DNA from: Stentor roeselii
Lineage: Eukaryota; Ciliophora; Heterotrichea; Heterotrichida; Stentoridae
DNA length: 64,000 nucleotides
NCBI GenBank assembly: GCA_006503475.1
Contig: RSEH01000261.1
Coordinates: 1-64,000, forward strand
Reading direction: 5' to 3'
The notes under the pieces are model-generated. The model worked only from the letters and a program-made list of their open reading frames with translations. It had not been told where the DNA came from and did no database searches. How positions within the stretch are numbered: position 1 is the stretch's first letter; every line of letters begins with the position of its first letter. Shown here in pieces: positions 23,884 to 34,654 of this stretch. Made by a program: the position numbers and the translations under genes.

Positions 23884-24489
23884 TGTAAATATGTCTGATG
23901 GGGGGCTATTGAGAAGAAATATTTTTAAATTATCTTGATTTAGTGCTTAACTTCAATAATCTAAATCTTATTTTTAGATCACAATTACTTTGAGTATCAT
24001 CCCAAAACCCAAATTAGCTGCTGCTTTCAAAATTTCAGTATTGCTTAAGGAGTAAAGGTGAGAATAAACTTCTAGCAGCAAAATTTCCTTTATAACTTGA
24101 TTGAAAGCAGCCAGCAGAAATTCCTGCAGCTTAAATTATCTTGTCTTCTACTTTCAATACCCAAGCGAACTACACTAATATTAAATGATATAAATTTATT
24201 AATTATTAAGGAGTAAATGCAGCTTAAATTATCTTATGGTTCTCTACTTTCAATATCCAAGTGAACTCCACTAATATTAAATGAAATATTATTATTTTTA
24301 TCTATTTTTTTATATTGATAATCTTTCTAGCTCCTACTATATCTAAAGGTTTTAGAAGCCACTTACAACCACTTCTTCTAAAGAAAAATCTTATCTAAGA
24401 TAATAATGTTATAGGATGAATTGAAAAATTCTACCTTCTAACCAAATAAAAAAAAATTCTACAAATTCTAATGAATCTAAATATTAATT
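23884..24489. other. Intergenic gap with a two-copy direct repeat
   Basis: About 600 bp separating two minus-strand genes. It should hold the promoter of the AAA-ATPase-like gene and the 3' end region of the kelch gene. The only structure seen is the direct repeat listed separately, plus short echoes of its parts near 24040-24125 (a TTAAGGAGTAAA element and several CAGCAG/GCAGC motifs). Confidence 0.6.
24126..24287. repeat. Direct repeat, two copies with a 93-bp period
   Basis: Copy one starts at 24126 and copy two at 24219. Both open with GCAGCTTAAATTATCTT, continue CTACTTTCAATA, and close with CACTAATATTAAATGA. They differ by a few substitutions and a small indel, so the duplication is not brand new. 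No coding potential. Confidence 0.8.
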
Positions 24490-27400
24490 TCAGTCATCAT
24501 TATGTTTTTTTTTCCAAGCTAAAGTAGCAGTTCTATCCGATTTGTAATTAAAACCATCTACTTTTGTGTTAATCTCATCTTTAATTGCAGGATGCTTGAC
24601 TTGATAGTCATCCTGCTGTTCATTTTCAATTTTATCCTTCAATCTTTTAATAACCAAATCAAACCTTTTTTCAAAACAGCTCATAACAAACCCAGCAAGT
24701 CCAAAAAGTCCAGAAACCGTTCCAAGCAAAGCCCCTGCAAAAAAGAGCAGATCTTGTTTTAATAGTCTTTTTGTGATAAGCACATTGGAGTTAATTTCAA
24801 TCAAAAGTTTGACATACAAGTTCGAAACAAAAGAAAGTTCATCAGGAATATGCTGACTTCCATGCAAAGGACTGTTTTTTTCAGAGATATGAAAGCCAGT
24901 CACATCACTTTGCCATTCTTTAGACTCTGATAGAAACAAAGACGGAGTGGCTAAGAAGCTGAACTCACTGGGAACAGATCCGATAAAAAATGACCCATTA
25001 TAAGGTAGTAAAACTGAACTTATTGAACTGATTTCATTTGGTATTGAAGAACTTGCTGTCAAAGTTAATTGAATTCCTGTTGTAAAGGTGAAGCTTTCAG
25101 TTATATTGAAGTCTAATTCGGCACCTGTCTTTATTTCTCCATTTAAACAAGTCACTTGAATGAGGCAGGATTTATTACTGAATGACTTGCATGTAATTAT
25201 TTTATCTGAGCAGTCAATGTTTGTCAAGAGTGGCTTTATCGAAGAGGCACATTCAGAGTCTTCTTCACAGTGCCCCCCGAAGGACTCAAGAAACAATTGG
25301 AAAGAAAGTATTTGAGAATTGAATGAATCAACTTCAGATTCAATGATAATAAGAGGAACCTGACTTTTCGTTTCTTGAATATTTGCCTTCGAATAATTCA
25401 AAATCGTTGAGCAGGTAATCATCAACGACGCGATGATAAAAATTACAGTAAAAATTCCTCCTACTTTCGTTTTTTGCTTTATCATGTATTTCCCTTGTTC
25501 ATAGTTGTGTTTATTATCAAATAAATCCAATTTCCCTAAACAACTCTGTAGCCTTTTTATCATCAAACAACAGAAAACAACTAAAACTCCAGGAATTACG
25601 ACTGCCAGTCGAAATATCAGCAAGTCTTTTGAAATATCTTGTTCTTTATAAGAAGAAGGCTGAGATGAAATAACTTTTTGCATTTGCTCATAAGTTGAAG
25701 AACTTGTACTTCCTATTTGGCAAAACGAACCTAAAGGGCAAGGCTTGCATTTCGCAGCTGCTGACTCATTATTGAAAAAACCTTGAGGACAAGGAATACA
25801 TTGATGAACACTTCTTGCTGCGATTTTACTGTTGAAAGTTCCAGCTTTGCATTCTTGGCATTTCGAAGCACCTGACTCTTCGTTGTAAGTTCCTTTTGGA
25901 CAAGGAAGGCAAATTTTATTTGAAAGGTAAGTTCCTGCTGAACAGAGAGCTTTGCATTTGAAATCTTTGCATAGGTCTGGGATGTCGAATTTCGAGAAGA
26001 TCGGATTCGCTGCGTTGGAAGACAAGAACCAGTCAGTACCAAGACCTCCTCCATATACATATAAAGACTTGTTAAAATAGACAAAACCTGCACCAAAACT
26101 AACAAAATCGATATTTTCTTGAAGTATCTGAAATTTACTACCTTTTCCATAGGCGCTGATTTGATAAAGAGGATTAGAACTCCAGTATTGCCCGCCAATA
26201 CTGATTAAATCACTTCCAACCATAACTTGACTGGAAAGAATAGGCTCGTAAGAAGAGTCAAGTTCATCATATTGATGAAAAACATGCCATTTTTTGGAGG
26301 AAAGGTTGAAATAATCAATTGCTTCTGAACTATATCCATAAACATCTGTCCCAAGAGAAACATAAAAAAGCTCATTTTCAATCCAGCAAAAGGGAGAACT
26401 CACAACCTGAAAGCCTTGATCCGATAAAAGTTTAAATTCATTTGTCCCTATATCGTATTCCCAGAGTTCATTAGTTTTTCCATAAATTCTTTCTCCTCCA
26501 TAAATCAAAACTTTTAAGTTCCTGAGAACTAAACAAGCCCCTTTAGCTGGATTTGGTTGATTTAAAGTCCTCGGTTTCATTTCAGTCCAATACCCAGTGT
26601 TCGAGTTAAAAACAAACAAATCGTCTTCAAGTCCTCTGGAACTCATCCCTCCCCAAATAACAAAAATATCCCCGTCTGAGTCAGCTGAATGAAGATACCT
26701 CGGTGAAGGGATTTCTCCTTTCGCCAAGAAAGGTTCCCAGACTTCAGAAATCAAATCAAAGGTCCAAATATCGTTAAAAATGTTTCCTGAATCGATTCCT
26801 CCGAAGATGTAAAGTTTAGAATTTATAACAACCATTGAATGATAAGATCTTGAAGGAGGTTGTACGAAATGTTTATTGATTGTTTCGAGTTTGAAATTGT
26901 GAAGAGTCACTTTTCCTAGGGCATTTGATAAATTATTAGAATCTTGGGTGAAACTCCCAAACATGTATAAAGAGTTTTCGATTTTCAGCAGTGAAATTCC
27001 GATGCATTTAATTAAAGAAGGAAAGATGTTCAAGGTTTTCCATACTTTTTTGTCTTCTAGTAAATTAATCTTGACAGTGTCGAATTCATCATTGCCGACT
27101 GTGAATCGGCATTTACATTTAAGAAACAGTTCATCGTTGAACAAAAACTTTTTTGGATAATAAAAACAATTTGAGACATTTTCCGTGAGTAAAGAATTTT
27201 TCGGATCAGAAAGAAGAGACCATCTAAAAGAGTCTAAAGAATAAGCATATAATTTGAATAGACTTGTATTATTCTCGTCACGACCTCCTGTTTGTAAAAT
27301 CTTTCCATCATAGTACTCTACAATCGAATTAGATGAAGGAGGAGGAGATTCTCCGTTATTTGGAAGGTTTTCCCATGTAAAACTGCTCACATTTAGTCTA

Positions 27401-27924
27401 AATGCCGACTACCTGTACAAGTCATTAATGAACCTTCCTCGAGTTTGCCCTGATTGAACCACAAAATATTGAATCCCATCATCGACATAATCAGTGTAAG
27501 CATAAAATGTCAGAAGTGGAGGAGTATTGAAAGTCGGTATCTTCTGCCACTTGTTAGTGTCAAAGTCGAATTCCCATAAATCATTTTCAGGTCCTAAATA
27601 GGTGTATCCTCCAAATATATAGAATTTTGACTGTGAATGACTTGGAAAACCTCCAAGGATACCCCGAGGTGCTGAATGAAGCTTACGAGGACTTTCAGTG
27701 GACCAGAGGATTATTTTGTCCCATAATAAAGTCTTCAAAGAAAACTCCCAAAGATCTGCTAAGTAAATGACGTCGTCGTATCCTCCGAAGATGATGATGG
27801 AGTCTCTTGATTTCAAGTAGATCGTGAATGGCTCTTCACGGAAAGGGGGAGGTGATCTTGTAGGCGGAATAAAATCTACTTTCAAAGAGATGCAAAAGGG
27901 AAGATAAAAGAATAGCACCCACAT
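24490..27924 (-). CDS. Kelch-repeat, Cys-rich multi-pass membrane protein (two exons)
   Basis: Two open frames join through a 15-nt intron at 27398-27412, giving about 1,139 residues. The N-terminus is a signal peptide (MWVLFFYLPFCISLKV). Kelch repeats follow to about residue 600 (for example FYIFGGYTYLGPENDLWEFD and SKLYIFGGIDSGNIFNDIWTFD-type blades), predicting one or two beta-propellers outside the cell or in the lumen. A Cys-rich TNFR/ephrin-receptor-like segment lies near 640-735 (CPKGTYNEESGASKCQEC). Hydrophobic helices lie near 766, 820 and 1060, with a loop of about 230 residues between the last two. The tail is charged and ends in TGA. A cell-surface receptor or adhesion role is likely; no ligand can be inferred. 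Splicing restores the blade that the first frame would truncate. Confidence 0.85.
27398..27412 (-). other. 15-nt intron in the kelch gene
   Basis: On the coding strand it reads GTAGTCGGCATTTAG. Unspliced, the upstream frame stops at once; removing it joins TAC AG to A CTA AAT GTG and continues the kelch reading. A lies at position 10, as in the other introns here. Confidence 0.92.
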
Positions 27925-29985
27925 TTTAGGAATATGTTTAAGAAATAATTTGTTAGATTTGAATGAGTTTAACCTGACTTAGAGGGCTAGAAATATTCGA
28001 GATTTTAAAGATTGATTAATTTAGATGTTTGGAAATTAGGTTAATTGAAATTTAGTAGTTCTCGTTTAGGACTTAAGGAGCATTGATTCTTGATGATGTG
28101 AATTAAAGAATTCTGGTATTATTAAAGTTCTTATCATTGATTTAAGTATTTTGCACAATCTTGTTTGAAATATTCAGTAAATGCGTAAAGATTTGTTTTC
28201 TCATAATTTTGATCACTCTTCTTGAATTTATATTATTTTACGTTAGGGTTGCTTAAAATTTTATCTTATTAATAGTGGATTTTTTTAATATATTGATGAA
28301 TGATCATTAGTAAACCTATATGGTTAATTAATATGGAATACTTGATTGTACAATTAAAAATGTTGCTTTATTAGAGGTAAAGATCTCAGCAACTTCTATA
28401 AATTTAAGATTTTAAGTAATTCAGGCATAATATGAATATAATTTAATTACTCCTTAAATTTTTCTTGAACCAGTCTTGAAGTTAATTAAATAAGACATTA
28501 TGAAAAGTCAATTAATCTTAGAAGACAGACATTCATCATAAACTAAAATTTTCAATAAATTGGGAATCTCATAATTTTTGGAGTATTTTGATTATTTATA
28601 TCATTGAAGTAGTTGACTTCTAATTTATAGGTCTTCTTAAAATTTAACTATTTTTCAGATTACAAATGCCATAAAAAAAAACATTATATCAAACAATATC
28701 TCTCAATGAAGTCAAATAAATAATTTCCAATGTTATTTCAATATGTGAATCAGATACTGGGCTTGCATAGACGATATAGTTGGTTACATGAAACTGATTC
28801 CCAGTATTCAAGTATCAATATTTAATTATATATTCAAATCATTCGGGGCAAGTGATTTCTTTAAATTCACTTCGCTTATCTTTTTATGGATTCAAATTTA
28901 ATATTTGACCCAAATTTCGATAGTAATATTTTTATCTTCTGGCTAAGAGAGCACTAAATCTATGATTTATGATTATATATAGAATGAGTGTGCAGATCCT
29001 TGATATAGGTGTTTAACAAACTCCTGAAAAATTTAATTAAAACTTAAGGTTTTTATAAGTTTGTATGAATATTAATGAGTACCTTAATTTTTATTATATA
29101 ATTTTACTATGAGTTTTTTATCTTATAGATTCCTATTTTATATAGTATTTGTTTAATTTTAGCTTTTGTTCAAGGCATAAGAGGATAATCTTCGTATGTC
29201 TTTTATTGAAGTAGGTAAACAGCATATATCTGGTTTATTGAAAGCTGATATGATTCAAAAGTTTCTTTCACCTCTGCTTCCATACTAATCTAAAAGTTAT
29301 TCTTTCACGAAAACTTCAGCAGAAAAATTCAACCTGAAACATTTTCGCTGATTTCTTTATATCCAAGTTCACTATTTCAGTATATTTCATCTGAAAATTC
29401 ATTTTTCAAAGAAATTCAAGAGCCTTTCTTTAATCTTGCAAAAAAGAGAGGTTTCTGTAAGACTTGCAAGTTTTGAGTCTTTTCATTAAATGTTTCACTT
29501 CCGCATTCAAAACACGACCCAGTTATTAATTAGAATCCTGCTTATCATTCAAAGAGCTTTTATACATCATAACTTTTCACATAAAGCAGTTTTAATAATC
29601 ACATAATGTTCGTGTATCTGAATTTTAAATCTAAATATGCATTTTTTTTTTGTAATACTCTTTAAAATAACAGGTTGGAATGCAGCAGCTATTCATTGAG
29701 CAAGGTCATAGCCAGGTGCAGGATGTTTGAAAGTTTGCTTTCTTGAATAGATAATAGGTCTGAAATACTTTAAATAAGTAAAGAAAGCCTTTAGTGCAGA
29801 AGAATCGTTTTTATTTAAGGCACGAATAACGAGATGAAGTCTTCGATGTACTCCTCGTTAATACTGACACTAAAAATGCTAAAATTTGGTTGATAGAAAC
29901 ACCAATTTGATAAAAATTTTCAGTTTTAGAGCTACTATCAAGTATTTCTCACCAAAACCCTAATAAATTTAATACATTTCTTAAA
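27925..29985. other. Gene-poor gap with coding-like remnants near its right end
   Basis: About 2 kb between the divergently placed kelch and protease genes. The left 1.2 kb is plain AT-rich sequence. The region 29200-29900 is less AT-rich and reads protein-like in patches on both strands (listed separately). The final 100 bp should contain the protease promoter. Confidence 0.5.
29230..29860 (-). pseudogene. Possible decayed protein-coding remnant
   Basis: On the minus strand about 56 codons read without a stop at 29855-29690, with a composition unlike AT-rich noise (for example RGVHRRLHLVIRALNKNDSS and FKHPAPGYDLAQ). After an in-frame stop the protein-like text continues (IAAAFQPVILKSI). Further along, in another frame, FECGSETFNEKTQNLQVLQK and neighbouring segments also look coding. 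I could not assign a family. It is best read as a worn-out gene of unknown origin. The plus strand has a competing patch near 29345-29480 (for example KEIQEPFFNLAKKRGFCKTC), so the direction is not certain. Confidence 0.35.
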
Positions 29986-31074
29986 ATGGCTTACATGCCC
30001 CACTTTGAATCATCCCCTTACAAAATGACTGAAGTGATATTCAAGAACGATCAAGGCGAATGGATCAACACCGAACCTTTCAATCAACAACTTGTTTTAA
30101 CTGGCTCAGCTATTGGTTACTTTTGCCGAGATTCAATCAAATCAGGCACAGGATTTGTAATAAAATCATTTACCGATCAAAATTCACTAAAGTCCGGTAT
30201 CATCCTCACTGCAGCCCACATTTTTTACTCTAACTTTAAATACCTAGAAGAGCCCATCGATTTCATCCTCGGAACAGAAACATTCGAAGCAAGGCCCATA
30301 TCCAGAATGTTTGACTGGGAAAACCAGGACTTATTTTTCATTGACCCTATCTCCAAGGAGCCCATATCAATTCCAGATGATTGGATTTTCTGTGAAATCT
30401 GGAGAAAGTCTTCTTCAGTGACTGAAAAAATCGTTGCTTTGAAACTGAATACAGATGTCAGCCTTTGCCCTGGACTCGATGTTTTTGTGATTGGCTTTCC
30501 CAAATCAATCACGAGAGAAAACTTAAATTACGCTGCTCCAGAGTCCCTTTCGAGTGAATTGAACATAATCCAGAGGTCTATTCATTATGGCCGAGAACTT
30601 GTTATCTCCTCAGGAAAAATATTGAAAATAGGACAAATGATAGCAATTTCTTGTGCTTCTGCTAATGGATTCTCTGGTTCACCAGTTCTGATACTTTCTA
30701 ATGGAGAATATAAAGTTATTGGAATATTGCATGGCGGGCCTGCTGCTTTTTTACATAAAAGAGTTGCTGAAGTTATACATAATTCTTGTAGCCCAAGATT
30801 AAAAGATGTGATTCAGAACTTTTATAAAAAATTGAGAATTTTTATGAAAAAGAAAAAAGATCAAGGATTCGCTTCTGAACATCGACTTAAAGTACTTTCA
30901 TTCGAACTTAAAAAAAATTTAAGAGGAATAGAAAAAGGTAGGTTTTATGATGAATCGAAACTAGTGGAAATTTATCAAAGTTATTATGATGATGCTCTGA
31001 GGATAGAAAGCAGGAATGGGTTTAAAATTCATTATAATCTTTGCTACCCATTAGATAGGAAAATAACTTATTAA
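29986..31074 (+). CDS. Trypsin-like (S1-fold) serine protease
   Basis: Protein of 362 residues with a chymotrypsin-type catalytic arrangement. GTGFVI opens the first barrel. His78 sits in ILTAAH, an Asp is at 131/132 in PDDWIFCEIW, and Ser230 is in GFSGSPV, followed by the oxyanion and substrate strand VIGILHGG. The spacing fits S1-fold peptidases of the HtrA/glutamyl-endopeptidase type. There is no signal peptide and no PDZ domain. The last 100 residues are a basic, probably helical tail (LRIFMKKKKDQ). It is likely a cytosolic or nuclear protease of unknown substrate. The start has context TTAAAATGG, typical of this window. Next downstream is the 3' end of the helicase gene, 750 bp away and convergent. 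Confidence 0.82.
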   Translation: MAYMPHFESSPYKMTEVIFKNDQGEWINTEPFNQQLVLTGSAIGYFCRDSIKSGTGFVIKSFTDQNSLKSGIILTAAHIFYSNFKYLEEPIDFILGTETFEARPISRMFDWENQDLFFIDPISKEPISIPDDWIFCEIWRKSSSVTEKIVALKLNTDVSLCPGLDVFVIGFPKSITRENLNYAAPESLSSELNIIQRSIHYGRELVISSGKILKIGQMIAISCASANGFSGSPVLILSNGEYKVIGILHGGPAAFLHKRVAEVIHNSCSPRLKDVIQNFYKKLRIFMKKKKDQGFASEHRLKVLSFELKKNLRGIEKGRFYDESKLVEIYQSYYDDALRIESRNGFKIHYNLCYPLDRKITY

Positions 31075-31822
31075 GATTTCAATTTCAGGGAATAATAATT
31101 GAAATTAAATGAAAAAATTATCGACTTTTTATGTAATTTAAGTCATTTATATCAAATGTGATAAACAATTTTTAGCTTTTATTGGAGATTAATTTTAGCT
31201 TTTATTGGGGATTAATTGAAATGGGTTATTTTCAACTTCATTTTTCTATTAATATGGCCTAATCGAGCAAATCTGGATTTCTTGCTAAACTGAATGTTTC
31301 AATATAGGATTTATAAAGTTCATTTAGTGTATTTTGTTATTTTTTAACTGATTCGAAGTCGTTCGAACCATTTGAGAGTTTTTAAAACTTCGCTTATTAC
31401 TGTTAAGTTTTTGAAGACCAATCCAATCAAAGAATTTATAAGCCTTCAATTTAATAAATTAAATAGTGCTTAATCTCCTTTTTCTTTATCACGTGACTAA
31501 TTATTTCTTCAACTTCAAATTTATTAAATCTTCCTAAAAATCACTAAAAATCCTTCTAAATGAATATCTTTAAGATCTTCTATAAATAAAACTCTAACTT
31601 AAACAATTTATGCTTCTTTTATAACAGAAAATTACTAGGATCACTCATAATTTCATAAATATATTATCATCTGATTCATAATGATTAGCCTAAACCTCAG
31701 TATCAGTTAATTCATATCAGTCTTAGTAAGAATTGAATATAAATAAATAGATCTTTGGCTATTCTAAAACTAAATATATATCTAAATTAATTTGAATAAA
31801 ATTACCTACTTTCTCATAAAAT
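31075..31822. other. Convergent intergenic region, nothing recognised
   Basis: About 750 bp between the 3' ends of the protease and helicase genes. It is AT-rich. A 17-bp element (TTTTAGCTTTTATTGG) occurs twice in a row near 31170-31210. No open frame or RNA gene was recognised. Confidence 0.6.
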
Positions 31823-33793
31823 TCAAGAAGAACTACTTACCTTTTTATGTGAAATGATTAACTTTGTCGCTCTAGTATCTTCAAAATAATGAGGCACAAG
31901 TTCAGTAAGCCAATCAGCGTCAATTTCACTACAATCAACCAAATACCTCTTATCTGTTTGAATGACTTCACTGAAAACAATCCACATGGGCTTGACAAGA
32001 GTAAGAACACTACTAGGATGCAAATAAAACTCATCATCTCCCTTAAAAGTCCTATAAACCCCATTAGCCTGTCGTTGAGCAACATTAGAAAACAATCCAG
32101 TAACCAAGCACCTCAAAATGCACTCAACATCAAATTCACAACTAACAACCTTCAACCCACACTTTCCCAAAACGACTTTCAACTGTTCCCTAATCTTCAC
32201 AGCTTTATTAAGAGCTTTGAAATTCAACCTAAACTCAGAGCAAAACTTTTTTTTTTCATGACTTCTCAGAAAATTTTCAAAAATATTTAAAAAAGTGACT
32301 AAATCGCCTTCTTTTGATCCAATTTTCACTTTGCTCGCAACAATGCTTTCATTTGAACCAGCAGTAAAAACATGTTGAACTGACAACATGGCGACAATAG
32401 CAAGAATTTCTTTCGAACATCTAAATTTATCACTGCAAGAGTTCAGCAAAGCAACTCCAAGTCTAACATCGACGGGGAACTCCGAAAGGATTTTCCCTGT
32501 TTCAGTGAGATTTCCTCCTTCGTCAGTGATTCCGAGGTTGTAAAGAACTTCCATGCCTTCCATGATTTTTCCTCTGCCAGGTGAGGAAAGGAACGGAAAG
32601 TTTAAGATTGAATGAATTCCTAAACTTTTCAGGAAAAAAATAGGATTTGACAGCTCGGACCTCAAAATTTCAGCTGAAGAACTGTCTTCTAGCGATGAAA
32701 AAGCACTAAGTGTGCAAAGTCGATAACATTTTCCTGCTCGGACTCTTCCAGCGCGCCCTGCGCGCTGCCTTGCTTGGGACTTACTGACTGGGAAAGTTCC
32801 AAGACATTCAATGCCATTTTGACAAGTTTTCACTTTTTGAAAACATGAGTCGATCACATAGACAATTCCTTCAATAGTGACAGCAGTTTCAGCTAAATTC
32901 GTAGAAATTATTACTTTTCTCTTACCAACACTAGGAGCGAAAGGCAGAAGTTGCTCTTCTAGACTTAAAGAAGCATGAAGAGGGAAAACATTCAACTTCT
33001 GATTTCCTCTGAACATTGCACAAAGTAAGTTGATATCTTCAAGTCCTGTGAGAAAGACCAGAACATCTCCAGAAGGCTGAGTTTTTTCAATGTTGATTAC
33101 AGTTTCAAAGGCTTTTTCAATATAGTTCTTGCATGGTTCTGTTAAATAATAAACATCAACTGGATGAAGCCTGCCTTCAATTGTCAGAGCTTGAACTTTG
33201 AACTCAGAGAAGTAGTTCAAAAAGCTTTCAGCATCAAGAGTTGCAGACGTGATTATTATTTTCAGATCAGGTCTTTGTTTGACTATTCTTAATACTTCTT
33301 ACTTCGTTAAAAGTCCCAGGATTAAGTCTGTTGCAAGGTTTCTCTCATGAGCGTCATCGAGAATAATCACTGAATAGTCCTGCAAATGAGGATCTTTTTG
33401 AAGTTCTTTCATGAAAATTCCGTCAGTCATGTAAATAATACTTGTCTCGCTATTCGTCTTGTCATCAAAGCGGATTTTGTACCCTACTGAACGAGGAAGC
33501 TCAGAGGATAACCGGTTTGAAAGGGCAACAGCTGCGAGTCTTCTTGAAAGAACGACAGCGATTTTTTTGGTCCATCCAGCTTCATAAAGAAAGCGAGGAA
33601 TTTCTGAATGGTTCTTACGAGTTGACTTCCCTGAGCCAGTTTCGCCAGCGATGACTACGATGTTATTCTGCTCGACTAAATAAAGAATCGGCAACTTGTA
33701 CCTCATTATTGGCAGAAATTTTTTATCTTGAAGGATCACTAACTCATCTGAAGCCTTTTCGAGCTTCAAGTCCTCGAGGATGTCTTCATCCAT
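31823..33793 (-). CDS. DHX35-like DEAH-family RNA helicase (three exons, DDAH motif)
   Basis: Two 15-nt introns (33604-33618 and 33288-33302) must be removed, giving about 646 residues. The helicase motifs are then in order: Walker A GETGSGKSTQIPRF near residue 50, MTDGIF, motif II DDAHER at 141-146, SATLDAE, VFLTGLED, STNLAETAVTIEGIVYVID, and QRAGRAGR. The C-terminus has the helicase-associated and OB-fold regions, ending near VFSEVIQTDKRYLVD and WLTELVPHYF, which resemble DHX35, a spliceosomal C-complex helicase. Motif II is Asp-Asp-Ala-His instead of Asp-Glu-Ala-His, and motif Ia is VLSRR instead of TQPRR, so ATP hydrolysis may be altered. The start faces the phosphatase gene with 6 bp between the two ATGs. 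The stop is TGA. Confidence 0.85.
33288..33302 (-). other. 15-nt intron 2 of the DHX35-like gene
   Basis: Coding-strand sequence GTAAGAAGTATTAAG. Without removal the upstream frame ends at GLLTK. With removal it continues TKIVKQRPDLKIIITSATLD, restoring helicase motif III. Confidence 0.95.
33604..33618 (-). other. 15-nt in-frame intron hidden inside the Walker A region
   Basis: Coding-strand sequence GTAAGAACCATTCAG. It contains no stop and is a multiple of three, so the frame stays open if it is retained, but it would add RKNHS between GSGKST and IPRF. Removal gives GSGKSTQIPRFLYEAGW, the family sequence. This shows that short introns can hide in long open frames. Confidence 0.93.
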
Positions 33794-33799
33794 TTATAA
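33794..33799. promoter_or_regulatory. 6-bp divergent intergenic spacer (TTATAA)
   Basis: The ATGs of the helicase gene (minus) and the phosphatase gene (plus) are separated only by the palindrome TTATAA. If both annotated starts are right, the promoters must overlap the opposite gene's 5' coding region, or the phosphatase starts at its next in-frame ATG (33818). Confidence 0.55.
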
Positions 33800-34654
33800 A
33801 TGTTGGTCTTTTTGATCATGGTCTTTTTGATGATTTTCTCTGTTCTGTCGCAAGAATGTAAAAATATTTACTTTGAAGGGTTGGGGAGTTATTATCAGAC
33901 GGCTTCAGTTGATAGGACGATTATCATTGGAGACTTACATGGAGATTTTAATGCTTTGATGGATATTCTTAGGTTTACTAACCCGAATGATCAAGACCTG
34001 ATTGTTTCCATCGGTGATACTATCGGGAGAGGAGACTATACTCAACAAATCCTTGAATTTTTTATGAAAACGAAAAATACTTTGCATTTAGTTGGAAATC
34101 ATGAACATCTGAATGTCATGCTTCAGTTTTCTTATGTTTCTGAAGGAGACTTTGAAAGTTTTGGAGGTGAGGAAAAACGCAGAAAGGCTTTTTCAGTTGG
34201 AGGGAAGTACTGGGATTATATCACTACTCGACCTTTAATTGTTAGACTGGGAAAAATTTTATTGGTTCATGCTGGGTTATCTTCTAGTTTTTTAGATTCT
34301 GTCAGTGATATTGAAAAAATTAACATTCAAAACATGAGGTTTCATGATATTTATAATGAAAATTCACCTATTTGGTTTCGGGGATATGCTCAGAAGGCTG
34401 AGTGGAAAATTTGTGATGAGCTTTTTCAGGTTTTAAAAAGAACTCAATGTGAATTTATGGTTATGGGACACACAGTTTTTGATAAAATATTGACCAAGTG
34501 TCAAGGAAAGGCGATTTTTATTGATACTGGGATTTCTTATGTGATGAATGGGTTTCCTTCTGCGTTGGAGGTGCTACAAGTCAATGGAGAAACTTTATCT
34601 ATTAGAGCAATCTATCCTGATGGAAATGAATTGATTTATTCTATCTGGAAATAA
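33800..34654 (+). CDS. Secreted/lumenal metallophosphatase, Shewanella-like (SLP) type
   Basis: Protein of 284 residues with the calcineurin-like phosphoesterase motifs in order: GDLHGDF near residue 44, GDTIGRGDYT, GNHEHLN, a His in LLVHAGLSS, and a terminal VMGHTVFD. The second motif reads GRG instead of DRG, as in the Shewanella-like branch of PPP-type phosphatases. A hydrophobic start (MLVFLIMVFLMIFSVLSQEC) looks like a signal peptide, so it probably acts in the secretory pathway or outside the cell. Met7 (33818) is an alternative start that shortens the leader but leaves a possible signal. It is divergently paired with the helicase gene. Confidence 0.82.
   Translation: MLVFLIMVFLMIFSVLSQECKNIYFEGLGSYYQTASVDRTIIIGDLHGDFNALMDILRFTNPNDQDLIVSIGDTIGRGDYTQQILEFFMKTKNTLHLVGNHEHLNVMLQFSYVSEGDFESFGGEEKRRKAFSVGGKYWDYITTRPLIVRLGKILLVHAGLSSSFLDSVSDIEKINIQNMRFHDIYNENSPIWFRGYAQKAEWKICDELFQVLKRTQCEFMVMGHTVFDKILTKCQGKAIFIDTGISYVMNGFPSALEVLQVNGETLSIRAIYPDGNELIYSIWK

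Noticed and set aside
31823-31850. A further intron starting at GTAAGTAGT near the helicase C-terminus
   Set aside because: No AG lies 15 or 16 nt downstream, and the protein already covers the normal C-terminal domain before its TGA stop.
24484-33793. Blepharisma-type code (TGA as Trp)
   Set aside because: The kelch and helicase genes end cleanly at TGA, and reading frames of 5,124 and 3,942 codons contain no TGA at all, which would not be expected if TGA were a common Trp codon.
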